Notes under the pieces: generated by a model | What the model saw: the letters and a program-made list of their open reading frames with translations, nothing else | The model's database searches: none | What the model was told of the DNA's origin: nothing | Position numbers and translations under genes: made by a program | DNA from: Henriciella sp. | Lineage (GTDB): Bacteria; Pseudomonadota; Alphaproteobacteria; Caulobacterales; Hyphomonadaceae | Assembly: GCA_021776655.1 (NCBI GenBank) | Contig: JAJFFK010000040.1 | Coordinates: 1-64,000, forward strand | Direction of reading: 5' to 3' | Length of the DNA: 64,000 bases | Shown here: piece by piece, positions 1 through 9,146 of the stretch | Layout of the letters: the number at the start of each line of letters is the position of its first letter | Position numbering within the stretch: position 1 is the first letter of the stretch

Positions 1-407
1 GATCCCGGCCCTAAGACTTGAGGTGAAGGCAGTATAGATCGGCGCACCAGGGGGGAGGATACGTTTTTTCGCGCCCGGTCCCATATTCCGCAGACGCCGG
101 CGCAGGCGGGGGTCCATCGACTGTTGCTGTGGTGAGGGTAAAAGGTTGTTATGATTGAGTAATATCTACCATCAACGCGGCCCACTCCCGGTTTTGCAAC
201 CCCCTCACCATGGATACCCGCCTGCGCGGGCATCGGCGGAAACTGGGGGATTGGGGGCCGGAAAATGGGAGGTGAGCTCAGGTTTTGCCTCGCGCTAAGG
301 CTCTGGTTTGGCCTCGCGCTAAGCGCCTTGCGGCGCAGCGAGGCGAAACAAGAGCCCTGATCTATCCAGTCAAGCTGGGTTACCAATCACCGGCCAAACG
401 CTTCGGC
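1..407. repeat. Gene-free repeat-rich left edge
   Basis: No convincing coding region is visible here. Two GC-rich copies of one palindromic unit lie in opposite orientation at about 88-119 and 208-239; both contain the core GCGCAGGCGGG followed by a TCCAT-type tail. A second imperfect inverted repeat spans about 299-357: GGCTCT and GCCTCGC on the left are mirrored by GCGAGGC and AGAGCC on the right, with a partial direct repeat (CTCGCGCTAAG) inside. It lies just beyond the 3' end of queD and could end that transcript, but no U-tract follows on either strand. Confidence 0.55.
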
Positions 408-851
408 TTATGTGTTGCAGGGGTCGGTTGAACCGACAACCAACACACACCGCTCATCAAGGCTTGGCCGGGCCAATTCCACGCGTTTCAGGCCAGGCAA
501 GGCGGCGCGTAGGTCATTGGCGGCCCAGACGCAGATGCGTTCGAGGGTAGGGACTGACAGGCCGTCTATTTCGTTGAGGAGGCGGTGGTCGAGTTTTTGT
601 GCGGTAGCGGCCAAGATCGCGGTCAGGTCGGAAAAGTCCTGGACCCATTCTTCGCCGGGTTTGACGGTGCCTGCGACCGTGACCTCAAGCCGGAAGGAGT
701 GGCCGTGGACATTTCGGTAAGGGTGGCCCTCTGGTTTCGCGCCCATGAAATGCGCCGCCTCAAAGGTCACCGCTTTGGTGATCTCGAAGACTTGCCCCTC
801 AACGCTCAAGGGAGCCCGATCAGTTTGTGGGTCTGTAAGCTTAATCGCCAT
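408..851 (-). CDS. queD: 6-carboxytetrahydropterin synthase-like protein QueD
   Basis: QueD converts 7,8-dihydroneopterin triphosphate to 6-carboxytetrahydropterin, the second step from GTP to queuosine. The fold is recognisable from AAHF near the start, the zinc motif HGHSF and the later LDHRLLN segment. The usual catalytic cysteine of the C-x3-HGH motif is absent: the residue four before HGH is Tyr (PYRNVHGH). Gene order queC-queE-queD supports the assignment. The ATG at 851 overlaps the end of queE by 46 bases; a TTG at 869 and a TTG at 809 are alternatives, and none has a clear ribosome site. Family assignment is strong; activity is less sure because of the missing Cys. Confidence 0.85.
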   Translation of the reverse strand: MAIKLTDPQTDRAPLSVEGQVFEITKAVTFEAAHFMGAKPEGHPYRNVHGHSFRLEVTVAGTVKPGEEWVQDFSDLTAILAATAQKLDHRLLNEIDGLSVPTLERICVWAANDLRAALPGLKRVELARPSLDERCVLVVGSTDPCNT

Positions 852-1456
852 TTCGGGTGCTTCATACAATAAGCGGCGGCCGCCGCAATGTTCTGGGACT
901 GCGCCGTATCATCTTTGGGTTGCAGAAAAAAGTGCTGAAACTGCAGCTTTTCAAAGCAGGTCGGCTGCGCCTCAGGCTCGACTTGCGGAAAAACCAGTTT
1001 CAACTCATCGCCAGAGGTCAGGACGAGCGGCGCATTGGCCTTGGGGCTGACGCAGATCCAGTCGAGGCCGGGCGGCGCAGGCTTGGTGCCATTGGTCTCG
1101 ACCCCAACCTCGAAGCCATGGTGCTTCAAGGCCGTGATCGCGGGGGGATCAAGCTGGAGCAGCGGTTCGCCGCCAGTGCAGATAACATAGGGCGTACCGC
1201 CCTGCCCGTTCGCCGCTTGCCAGACATCGGCGACATGCGCGGCGAGCGCGTCAGGGCCTTCGAACTGGCCGCCATTCAGCCCGTCTGTACCGACGAAATC
1301 TGTGTCGCAAAAATTGCATATGGCGGCGGCCCGGTCACGCTCCAGACCGTTCCACAGATTGCAGCCTGCAAAGCGCAGGAAGATCGCGGCGCGCCCGGTC
1401 TGTGCGCCCTCGCCTTGCAAGGTGACATAGGCTTCTTTGACCGAGTAGATTTTCAT
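806..1456 (-). CDS. queE: 7-carboxy-7-deazaguanine synthase (radical SAM)
   Basis: QueE is a radical SAM enzyme that rearranges 6-carboxytetrahydropterin into the deazaguanine core of preQ0. The family's diagnostic spacing C-x14-C-x2-C is visible: AGC, fourteen residues, then CNFC about 45 residues in. TGGEP is the SAM-contacting motif and WRLSLQTHK the typical C-terminal signature. The start overlaps the queC stop as ATGA, so the two are probably translated together. The start codon lies next to a dispersed 23-base repeat (1457-1479). At 216 residues the protein is of normal length. Confidence 0.95.
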   Translation of the reverse strand: MKIYSVKEAYVTLQGEGAQTGRAAIFLRFAGCNLWNGLERDRAAAICNFCDTDFVGTDGLNGGQFEGPDALAAHVADVWQAANGQGGTPYVICTGGEPLLQLDPPAITALKHHGFEVGVETNGTKPAPPGLDWICVSPKANAPLVLTSGDELKLVFPQVEPEAQPTCFEKLQFQHFFLQPKDDTAQSQNIAAAAAYCMKHPKWRLSLQTHKLIGLP

Positions 1457-2178
1457 CCTTCGACAGGCTCAGGATGAGGAATTTGGTTGCGCCACTTGGC
1501 ATACCCCTTTGCGCGCAAGCCGCAGGCCGGACAGGTTGCGCAACCATAGCCCCAATCATGGCGCTGGGTTCGGTCGCCAAGATAACAGGTGTGGGTCTCT
1601 TCGATGATCAGATCGGTCAGGGCATCGCCGCCGAGCGCGCGCGCCATTTCCCAGGTCTGCGCCTTGTCGAGCCACATCAGCGGCGTGTCGATGCTGTAGG
1701 CGCGGCCCAAACCGCGCGACAGGGTCAGTTCTTGCGCGTCAATCGTGTCGCGCCGACAATCGGGATAGCCGGAATAGTCGGTCTCACACATGCCGCCGAT
1801 CAAGGTGGTGATCCCACGCCGCCAAGCCATGGCAGCCGCCAAGGTCAGGAAGATCAGGTTGCGCCCCGGCACGAACGTATTGGGCAGACCGCTGGTGCTG
1901 GTCTCGATCTCGACCTGGCGCGTCAAGCTGGTCTCGCTGATCTCGCCGAGCACAGACAGGTCGCAGACATGGTCCTCGCCGAGCCTATCGGTCCAATGCG
2001 GGAACTGCGCACGAAACGCCGCCAGGACACTCAAACGACAGTCCATCTCGATGCTATGACGCTGGCCATAGTTGAAACCAATCGTCTCTACCCGGTTAAA
2101 TCGCGACAGCGCATAGGCCAGACAGGTCGCCGAATCCTGGCCGCCAGAAAACAGCACTAATGCAGATGTGTCAGCCAT
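1453..2178 (-). CDS. queC: 7-cyano-7-deazaguanine synthase QueC
   Basis: QueC uses ATP and ammonia to turn 7-carboxy-7-deazaguanine into preQ0. The N-terminal PP-loop SGGQDS (residues 11-16) binds ATP, and four C-terminal cysteines (CYLG..., CATCPACG) form the zinc site. An ATG at 2178 was chosen over an upstream in-frame start because AGAGGA precedes it by about ten bases and the PP-loop then falls at the usual position. The last residues (HPEPVEG) are encoded by a 23-base dispersed repeat, so the C-terminus appears extended or replaced by repeat DNA. Confidence 0.95.
   Translation of the reverse strand: MADTSALVLFSGGQDSATCLAYALSRFNRVETIGFNYGQRHSIEMDCRLSVLAAFRAQFPHWTDRLGEDHVCDLSVLGEISETSLTRQVEIETSTSGLPNTFVPGRNLIFLTLAAAMAWRRGITTLIGGMCETDYSGYPDCRRDTIDAQELTLSRGLGRAYSIDTPLMWLDKAQTWEMARALGGDALTDLIIEETHTCYLGDRTQRHDWGYGCATCPACGLRAKGYAKWRNQIPHPEPVEG
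1457..1479 (+). repeat. 23-base dispersed repeat at the queC/queE junction
   Basis: A 23-base unit beginning CCTTCGACAGGCTC and ending AGGATGAGG. It is identical to 18168-18190 and matches 18096-18118 in inverted orientation with small differences. Here it encodes the last codons of queC (HPEPVEG) and abuts the queE start codon. Units of this sequence are common as intergenic repeats in alphaproteobacteria. Confidence 0.85.
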
Positions 2179-2283
2179 GGCCGGTCCAGTCCTCTGGGCA
2201 TTCCCTCGCCTCAATATGGTTTTCTGCCCGTGTCATCAATCACACAGTGCAGACATGTGTTCAGCCGTCCCTTGCGTCAATCA

Positions 2284-2312
2284 TTGACAAACTGTCACAC
2301 CACATCTGTCAT
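2284..2312 (+). promoter_or_regulatory. Candidate promoter of the TonB receptor gene
   Basis: A perfect -35 hexamer TTGACA (2284-2289) is followed by 17 bases and TGTCAT (2307-2312), four of six matches to the -10 consensus. It lies about 95 bases upstream of the receptor start. The surrounding sequence repeats TGTCA three times. This is inferred from the consensus only. Confidence 0.4.
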
Positions 2313-2407
2313 GATCTTTGAGGTACGTTCAGACAACATGAACGACCCCGTGAGGAAACGTAAATATCATGCGTATCAGGGATCTGGTACGTCGGGAGGA
2401 AAAACTT

Positions 2408-3556
2408 ATGAAGTTCACCAGATACTCAAGTTCCATCTTGCTGGCAGGCGCCTCTGCGCTGGCCATATCAATCGCGGCGCCTGCTGCGATGGCGCAGGAT
2501 GAGGAAGCGGCCTCGGATGCCCGCACACTCAACACTATCGTTGTGACGACGCAGAAACGCGACGAATCAATTCAGGATGTTCCGATCGCTGTGTCGGCGT
2601 TTGATCCAGAAGCTCTGGACCGCCTGAACATCAGCACTGGCCAGGACCTGCAGTTCAATATTCCGAACTTCCAGGCCTCACAGGGGAACTTCTCGGCTGG
2701 CTCGATCAGTATTCGCGGCATCGCGAACGCTGCGGTTGGTGCCTCATCAGATGCAGCTGTTGGTACACACATTAACGGTGTTCCAGCGTCCGGCTCGTTC
2801 GTTCTGGAAACTGAATTCTACGACATGGAGCGGATTGAGATCCTGCGTGGACCGCAAGGGACACTGTACGGACGTAACGCAACCGGCGGCGTGTTGAACG
2901 CCGTGACGGCCAAGCCACAACTTGGCGAGTATAGCGGCAAGATCGATGGATCGTACGGTGAGTTTTCAAACAAGAAACTGACCGGCTTCCTCAACGTTCC
3001 TGTGGGTGAAAATTTTGCCGCCCGTATTGCTGGCTTCTATCTCAAGCGGGATGGCTATTCGACAGCGATCCTGCCGGACGGTTCATCGAACAAAGTCGAT
3101 GGCCGCGATCTTTGGGCCCTTCGGGCAACCATTGGCGGCGACCTCACAGAGAGAGCGTCCTTCTGGGCCTCATATGAGCGCTATGAAGAAGACAGCACAC
3201 GGACCCGTTCAACCAAGCAGCTTTGTACAAAGGACGATCGGCCCTTCCCGTTCAACCAAGGCTGTGTGCCGTTCGAAACTGACGGTCTCGGCTATGCTCG
3301 AAACGCTGATGGCAGCCCGGTAGAAATCGCACCAGGCTTCGGCACGGTGAACACCGCTGGTACGCTTGGCGGCGTTTTGGCCTCAAGCCTGGGTCTTTAT
3401 TCCGGCTTTGGTGTCGACAGCAATGCGGGGGCAACGACGTCCACCGATCTGCGGGAATTCAAGACCAACCTGATCCCTGAATTCAATGCGAAATCAGATC
3501 GCCTCCAGGCTGAGTTCCAGTATGAGATGGACAACTACCCTACTCGCAGCGTTTAA
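2408..3556 (+). pseudogene. TonB-dependent receptor, N-terminal part (frameshifted)
   Basis: N-terminal part of a TonB-dependent outer-membrane receptor. A signal peptide ends at about AMA-Q, followed by a TonB-box-like stretch (TIVVTTQKR) and a full plug domain containing the family signatures VPIAVSAF, IRG and RIEILRGPQGTLYGRNATGG. The start at 2408 is set by GGGAGGA seven bases upstream; an upstream in-frame ATG at 2369 has no such site. Barrel strands begin, then the frame ends at 3556, shortly after QYEMDNY. The barrel continues one base out of phase, so this is the front of one broken gene of about 940 residues. A sequencing error is equally possible. Confidence 0.85.
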
Positions 3557-5240
3557 TGATAATCGCCGTGCCTTCACCGATGACTATAATAAGGGCATCG
3601 GTACGGTCGCATTCAATATTACCGCGCTCACACCTGACCTTGATGGTGACGGCGATGGTGACTTTATTGGCGGCGCGGCGGGCGGTTTGACCTTCCCGGT
3701 TGAGACACGTTTGCGGGCTCCGGCTGATACGCTACTGGCAACCGACCGATCGAGCTCGGATTTCGAAACAACCTCGTTCGAAGCTCGCATTCAGTTTGAT
3801 TTCGATGGTCCATTCAACTTCACGGCGGGTGCCCTGAAACTGGATTCGATTGGCGAAACCAACTATTTCGTGTTCTTCAACACAGCCGAAGCTCTGGGCA
3901 TTGCCACGGGCCTTCCTGGTGACCGGACATATTTCCTTAGTCGCAGCCCTTACAAGTTGAAGGCGCTGGGGGCATTCGGGGAAGCTTACTATAATGTCTC
4001 CGACGATCTGAAGCTGACACTGGGTCTGCGCTATACCGATGACCAAAAGCGTCAGGAAAATACACCGAGCCTGCTCTTGGCACCGGCGTCAGTGTTCCCG
4101 GGCGAAATCAATGGCTTTGCGCAAGGCGGTCCGGCGCAAGAGGCCAGTTTTGAAGAGGTTACCGGCCGCGTCGGCTTTGACCTCAACATGGATGGCTTTA
4201 TGGGCACCGACGATACGCTGCTCTACGGCTTCTTGTCGCGTGGCTATAAAGGCGGCGGTATCAACCCGCCACAGTCCGCTGGTTTGAATACGGTCAAAAA
4301 CACATTTGACCCGGAATTCATCAACTCGATTGAGATCGGGACCAAGAGCTCACTGTTTGGCTCAAAAGCTGTGCTGAACCTGGCGGCCTTCTATTATGAT
4401 TATGAAGGCTATCAGATTTCATCGATCGTCAATCGCTCATCGATCAACGAAAACGTTGATGCGACAATCTTTGGTTTTGAAGGTGAGTTCTACTGGCAGG
4501 CCACTGACAATTTCCGGATTGATACAACTTGGGGCCTCCTGGATGCCGAACTGGCAAATCAGGCCCCACTGGTTGATACGTATGACCAGACCGGGGGTGA
4601 TCCAGATTGGATCGTCGCCAAGAACCTGGCCACGACACAGAACTGTATCGTTGACCGGGTCGCCGCTGAGGCTCTGATCGCAGGTCCGTTCGCTGGCACA
4701 GCCCTCGTGGTCTGTGATGGTGTAGGTGATGCAGCCACTGGTGTTGGTATAGCTGGCGCCATTTTCGGTGCTATCGACGATCCAAACACTACACTTGATG
4801 ATGCAGGAAATGCAGCATTTGCCAACGGCACAGCTGCTGCAATCGCACCAACTGTGCGGGAAGCTAATCCGGTTGATGTGTCTGGCAACAGGCTACCACG
4901 AGCGCCAAAAGCAACCCTTTCTATCGGTGCTGAATATGAGATGTTCTTTGACAATGGTTGGACTGCATCGCTGCGCGGTGACTTCTACTACCAGGCTGAC
5001 ATGTTCACGCGGATCTTCAATCTCGAAGCAGACCGGATCGAAAGCTGGCAGAACGTCAATGCCGCCTTCACCCTGCGCAACGAAGATAAGGGCTTGGAGA
5101 TCGAGTTTTACGGCAAGAATCTGATCAGCGACGATCAGATCACCAACCAGTATCTGACCGATGCCTCTTCAGGATTGTTCACCAATACATTCCTGCTGGA
5201 GCCACGTCAGTTTGGTGTGCGGGTTGCCAAGAGCTGGTAA
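3486..5240 (+). pseudogene. TonB-dependent receptor, C-terminal barrel (frameshifted)
   Basis: Continuation of the same receptor in the +1 frame. Homologous sequence resumes at about 3538-3545 (TLLAAFNDNRRAFTDDYN), so the ATG at 3486 is probably not a real start. The segment carries the remaining beta strands, the YGFLSRGYKGGGINP motif typical of these receptors, and a C-terminal strand ending VRVAKSW, whose terminal aromatic residue is the usual barrel-assembly signal. Removing one C from the CCC run at about 3538-3540 would fuse both parts. The substrate cannot be told. No partner transporter is adjacent. Confidence 0.85.
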
Positions 5241-5265
5241 GCACCATCCCAACACACAATTTTGC

Positions 5266-5295
5266 AAGGGCGGCTTTCGGGTCGCCCTTCTTTTA
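5266..5295 (+). terminator. Rho-independent terminator after the TonB receptor
   Basis: AAGGGCG (5266-5272) pairs with CGCCCTT (5283-5289) around a ten-base loop and is followed by CTTTTA. It lies 25 bases after the receptor stop. Confidence 0.8.
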
Positions 5296-5350
5296 TTTGG
5301 ACACAAACACGGTATGGTCATCAACGGGTTTGAATTCTGGAGACGCAATT

Positions 5351-6502
5351 ATGATACGCACTATTCTCGCCATCACGGCGGCCACCGCATTTACCGCCTG
5401 CTCAGGTCAGGCGGCGCCGCCCGAACCGCTCGCCGATGGGACAATTGTCTCGGCTAATGGCTTGCGACTTGTTCCCGTTGCCGACGGGCTGGAATTTCCG
5501 TGGGGCATGGCGGCGCTGCCAAATGGTGACCTCTTGGTGACCGAGCGCGAGGGACGTTTGCGCTTGATCCAGGCCGGCGTCTTGATTGATACGCCCGTAT
5601 CGGGAACGCCGGGTGATGTTCTGGTTGAAGGCCAGGGCGGCTATTTCGGGCTTGTCCTTGATCCAGCCTTCGAGAGCAATCGCCGGGTCTATATGAGCTA
5701 TGCCAAAAATAGCGGCGAGACCAATACGACCGCCGTGATTACCGGCACCCTGTCCGCCGATGGCCTTGCGCTAAATGATGTCTCGGAGATTTTCACCGGG
5801 CAGCCACGTGAAACCGCTTTCCATTTTGGCGGGCGGATCGGCTTCCTGGCCGATGGCACTTTGCTGGTAACCTTGGGCGAGGGCTTTCGCTACAAGGATG
5901 ACGCGCAGGACACTGAAAGCCTGCACGGCAAGGTGGCTCGGATCAATAGTGATGGCACGCTGCCGAGTGATAATCCTTTCGCCAATGGCGGCGGGCATCC
6001 GGCAATTTACAGCTATGGCCACCGCAATGTTCAAGGCCTGCAAATCGACTTGCAACGCGGACTGGTGTTTGAGCATGAGCACGGCCCCAAGGGCGGGGAT
6101 GAAATCAATGTTCTAACCCCCGGTGCCAATTATGGCTGGCCGGTGATCACCTATGGCATCAATTATGACGGTACAATCCTGACCCCGGATACCGAAATGA
6201 AGGGTATGCAGCAGCCGGTGCACAAGTGGGTGCCGTCAATTGCCCCCTCCGGCATGGCCCTGGTTCGTACATCAGGTTTTCCAGATTGGGCGGGTGATCT
6301 GCTGGTTGGCGCGATGAACGGCCCGAACGGGCAGAAACTGGTGCGCATAGACCTGGATGAGGCTGGCAATGTGGTTGGATCAGAAGACATGCTGACCGAT
6401 CTGGTGATCGCGTTTCGTGACGTTATTTCCACACCAGACGCGATCTATTTGGCAACCGCTGATCTTGATGGCGCGATCTATCGTCTGGACCAGGCCGAAT
6501 AA
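5351..6502 (+). CDS. PQQ-dependent sugar dehydrogenase, exported
   Basis: Member of the soluble glucose/sorbosone dehydrogenase (Asd/YliI) family, six-bladed propellers that oxidise aldose sugars with PQQ in the periplasm. Visible family signatures are LEFPWGMAALPNGDLLVTER near the start, HFGGR, GHRNVQGL, HEHGPKGGDEIN and GANYGWP. The ATG at 5351 has GGAG eight bases upstream, and the N-terminus that follows is a short hydrophobic export signal with a cysteine (FTACSG), possibly a weak lipobox. No PQQ synthesis genes are in the window. Sugar specificity cannot be read from sequence. Confidence 0.88.
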   Translation: MIRTILAITAATAFTACSGQAAPPEPLADGTIVSANGLRLVPVADGLEFPWGMAALPNGDLLVTEREGRLRLIQAGVLIDTPVSGTPGDVLVEGQGGYFGLVLDPAFESNRRVYMSYAKNSGETNTTAVITGTLSADGLALNDVSEIFTGQPRETAFHFGGRIGFLADGTLLVTLGEGFRYKDDAQDTESLHGKVARINSDGTLPSDNPFANGGGHPAIYSYGHRNVQGLQIDLQRGLVFEHEHGPKGGDEINVLTPGANYGWPVITYGINYDGTILTPDTEMKGMQQPVHKWVPSIAPSGMALVRTSGFPDWAGDLLVGAMNGPNGQKLVRIDLDEAGNVVGSEDMLTDLVIAFRDVISTPDAIYLATADLDGAIYRLDQAE

Positions 6503-6509
6503 AGCTTCC

Positions 6510-7115
6510 TCAAATCGCGCGGCGCGCCCGGAGCGCCGTGGCGAGGGTGCCATCGTCAAGGTGATCTAGCTCTCCGCCGACCGGAACGCCATGCGCCAGG
6601 CGGGTGATCTTGGCATCCAGGCCTTGCAACTGCTCGGCGACATAATGCGCCGTGGTCTGGCCATCGACGGTTGCATTCAGGGCCAGGATGACCTCACCAA
6701 AGCGGCCCGTTTTAACCCGTTGGAGCAGCTGACCAATGTTCAAATCTTCAGGCCCGACGCCATCGAGCGCTGACATCACCCCGCCAAGCACATGGTAACG
6801 GCCACGAAATGAGCCGGCACGTTCCAAGGCCCAAAGGTCAGGCACATCCTCAACCACGCACAGCAAGCTCTCATCGCGGCCCGATGCCTGGCACACAGCG
6901 CAAGGCTGTAGCGTATCAAAGTTGCCGCACGTGGCACAGGCCTCAATCTTGGCCGCCGCCTCGCCGAGCGCATCCGACAAAGGCTGTAACAGCGCGTCTG
7001 GCCGCTTGAGTAGAAATAACGCTGCACGCCGGGCTGAGCGCGGCCCAAGGCCGGGCAACCGCGCGATCAGATCGATCATGCGTTGAATCTCAGGACCAGC
7101 GACGTGTTTGTTCAT
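6510..7115 (-). CDS. recR: Recombination mediator RecR
   Basis: RecR acts with RecF or RecO to load RecA at gapped DNA. The 201-residue protein has the N-terminal helix-hairpin-helix segment ([13 protein letters not shown]), a four-cysteine zinc motif (CATC, then CAVC about residues 58-73) and a Toprim domain starting at LCVVEDVPD. The C-terminal [17 protein letters not shown] is characteristic. In many alphaproteobacteria recR follows dnaX-ybaB. Here the same order is kept on the minus strand, but about 2.6 kb of other genes intervene. Confidence 0.96.
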   Translation of the reverse strand: MNKHVAGPEIQRMIDLIARLPGLGPRSARRAALFLLKRPDALLQPLSDALGEAAAKIEACATCGNFDTLQPCAVCQASGRDESLLCVVEDVPDLWALERAGSFRGRYHVLGGVMSALDGVGPEDLNIGQLLQRVKTGRFGEVILALNATVDGQTTAHYVAEQLQGLDAKITRLAHGVPVGGELDHLDDGTLATALRARRAI

Positions 7116-7235
7116 GACTGCTAAATTGGCCGGTTTGGCCGGGCTGGCAAGAGGGCAACAACGCGGCAGTTCAGCATGATATTGCGCGCGCGCCGATTTA
7201 GGGTCTATACCCTAGAAAACGATCTGGAGGAAACC

Positions 7236-8495
7236 ATGGCCGATACGATGCATACACCGACCAATAGTGCTGTCCCTGATCCGTGGTCCTTACCGCTCGA
7301 AATACTGGATGTCGCCAAGCCGGAGATTTTCCTCAACAATGCGCATGGCGAGTATTTCCGCCGCCTGCGCGCTGAGGCTCCGATCCATTACTGCCCAGAC
7401 AGTGAGTTTGGGCCCTATTGGTCGATCACCAAGTTCAAGGACATTGTGGCGATTGATGCCGATCACAAGCGCTTCTCATCAAACGATCAGATTGTCATCG
7501 GCGATGCCCCGGAAGAATTTATCACGCCAATGTTCATCGCCATGGACCAGCCCAAGCATGATGTGCAGCGCAAGGTCGTACAGCCAGGGGTCGCACCGAC
7601 GCAACTCGCCGAGCTGGAGGGCCTGATCCGACAACGCGTTTGCAAAATTCTCGACAGCTTGCCCATCGGCGAGGAAATCAACTGGGTTGAGCTGGTGTCC
7701 AAGGAATTGACCACTCAGATGCTCGCCACCCTGTTCGATTTCCCATTCGAGGACCGTCACCTGCTGCCTTATTGGTCAGATGTGGCCACCGCCTCCCCGG
7801 CTGTCGGCATCGATGTCGATTGGAATGAACGCGACCGTATTCTCGCCGAATGTTATCAGTATTTCGCCAAACTCTGGCACCAACGCGCCGATGGTTCATC
7901 CAAGATGGATTTCATCTCGCTCCTCGCGAACGATCCCGACACGGCCGGTATGGTCAATGATCCAAAGGAATTTCTCGGCAATCTGATCCTGCTCATCGTG
8001 GGCGGCAATGACACCACCCGCAACTCGATCTCAGCCGGGATCGTCGAGATGAACCGCAGCCCGGAGCAGTTTGCAAAGCTGAAAGCCAATCCGGACCTGA
8101 TCCCGAACATGGTGTCAGAAATTATTCGCTTCCAGACACCGCTCGGCCATATGCGTCGCACCGCCTTGGAGGATGTCGACTTCAAAGGCCACAAGATCAA
8201 AAAAGGCGACAAAGTCGTGATGTGGTATGTCTCTGGCAACCGCGACGAAGACGCAATCGAGCGGCCTGACGAGTTTCTGGTCGACCGCGAACGGGCGCGT
8301 CACCATCTATCGTTCGGGTTCGGCATTCACCGCTGCATGGGCAACCGCGTCGGTGAAATGCAACTCCGTATCCTCTGGGAAGAAATGCTGAAGCGGTTTG
8401 ACCGTATCGAGCTGGTTGGCGAGCCAGAGCGGGTTCTGTCAAATTTCGTGATGGGCTATGCCAAGGTTCCAGTCGTGGTTCACGCCAAGACCTGA
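7236..8495 (+). CDS. Cytochrome P450, CYP153-type (alkane/fatty-acid terminal hydroxylase)
   Basis: Soluble bacterial P450. The oxygen-activating I-helix motif GGNDTTRNS, the ExxR motif EIIR and the heme-ligand loop SFGFGIHRCMGNR (Cys about residue 367) are all present. KGDKVVMWYVSGNRDED and RRTALEDVDFKG are highly characteristic of CYP153, whose members hydroxylate n-alkanes or fatty acids at the terminal carbon. The ATG at 7236 has TGGAGGA directly upstream; an earlier in-frame ATG does not. No ferredoxin or ferredoxin reductase is adjacent, so electron partners must be elsewhere. The stop overlaps the start of the next gene by one base. Confidence 0.9.
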   Translation: MADTMHTPTNSAVPDPWSLPLEILDVAKPEIFLNNAHGEYFRRLRAEAPIHYCPDSEFGPYWSITKFKDIVAIDADHKRFSSNDQIVIGDAPEEFITPMFIAMDQPKHDVQRKVVQPGVAPTQLAELEGLIRQRVCKILDSLPIGEEINWVELVSKELTTQMLATLFDFPFEDRHLLPYWSDVATASPAVGIDVDWNERDRILAECYQYFAKLWHQRADGSSKMDFISLLANDPDTAGMVNDPKEFLGNLILLIVGGNDTTRNSISAGIVEMNRSPEQFAKLKANPDLIPNMVSEIIRFQTPLGHMRRTALEDVDFKGHKIKKGDKVVMWYVSGNRDEDAIERPDEFLVDRERARHHLSFGFGIHRCMGNRVGEMQLRILWEEMLKRFDRIELVGEPERVLSNFVMGYAKVPVVVHAKT

Positions 8496-9142
8496 TGAAG
8501 ACCAGAGACCGCATTCTGCATGTCGCCCGGGCGCAATTGAACGCGCGCCGGTTCGGGAATGTCACGATTGCCGATCTGGCAGCTGAGGTCGGCATTGCAG
8601 AAGGCAATTTGTGGTATCATTTCAAGAATAAGCGGGCCTTGCTCGAAGCCCTGTCAGACGCTTTTTTGGCCGATGTTGAGAGGCGCCTGACTCTGCTGCC
8701 AACCGGCGACGCCAACGTCTTGCAGGAATATGCCGAGATGCTGGCCGTCTTGTCCGATGAAATTCGGCACTATCGTTTTCTCTATCGCGATCAGGCCGAT
8801 TACGGCGAACATACGGACCGTTTACTGATCCGCCTGCCCGGGATTTATCGCGACACACTGGGCCAGTTTCGTACGTTCTTGCACGGCATGGTCAAGGCTG
8901 GACATCTCGACTTACCACGATCGGAACTGCCCGCCCTATCGGTGAACATCACGCTCGTCTTGCGCTACCATCTGGAGTTCCTGCGAGAGAGCGGTCAGGT
9001 TGACGAGATCGGGTCCGGTGCAATCCGTCGTGCGATTGGTCAGCACCTCACGCTGTTTGATCGAAACCTCACGCTGGCTGCTCGGCGCCAACTCAATGCG
9101 ACCCTTCAATTGGTCTTGACCGATGCAGGCGAGGTTGCCTGA
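8495..9142 (+). CDS. TetR-family transcriptional regulator
   Basis: The N-terminal helix-turn-helix is clear: ADLAAEVGIAEGNLWYHFKNKRALL at about residues 28-55, with the WYHFKNK signature of the family. The C-terminal ligand and dimer domain is all-helical and not otherwise recognisable. Stop and start overlap as TGATG with the CYP153 gene, so the regulator is translationally coupled to the P450 and is a good candidate for its hydrocarbon- or fatty-acid-responsive control. That role is inferred from position only. Confidence 0.88.
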   Translation: MKTRDRILHVARAQLNARRFGNVTIADLAAEVGIAEGNLWYHFKNKRALLEALSDAFLADVERRLTLLPTGDANVLQEYAEMLAVLSDEIRHYRFLYRDQADYGEHTDRLLIRLPGIYRDTLGQFRTFLHGMVKAGHLDLPRSELPALSVNITLVLRYHLEFLRESGQVDEIGSGAIRRAIGQHLTLFDRNLTLAARRQLNATLQLVLTDAGEVA

Positions 9143-9146
9143 ACGA

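Noticed and set aside
3486-3556. Programmed ribosomal frameshift in the TonB receptor.
   Set aside because: No slippery heptamer or downstream structure is visible, and this family is not known to use one; mutation or a read error is simpler.
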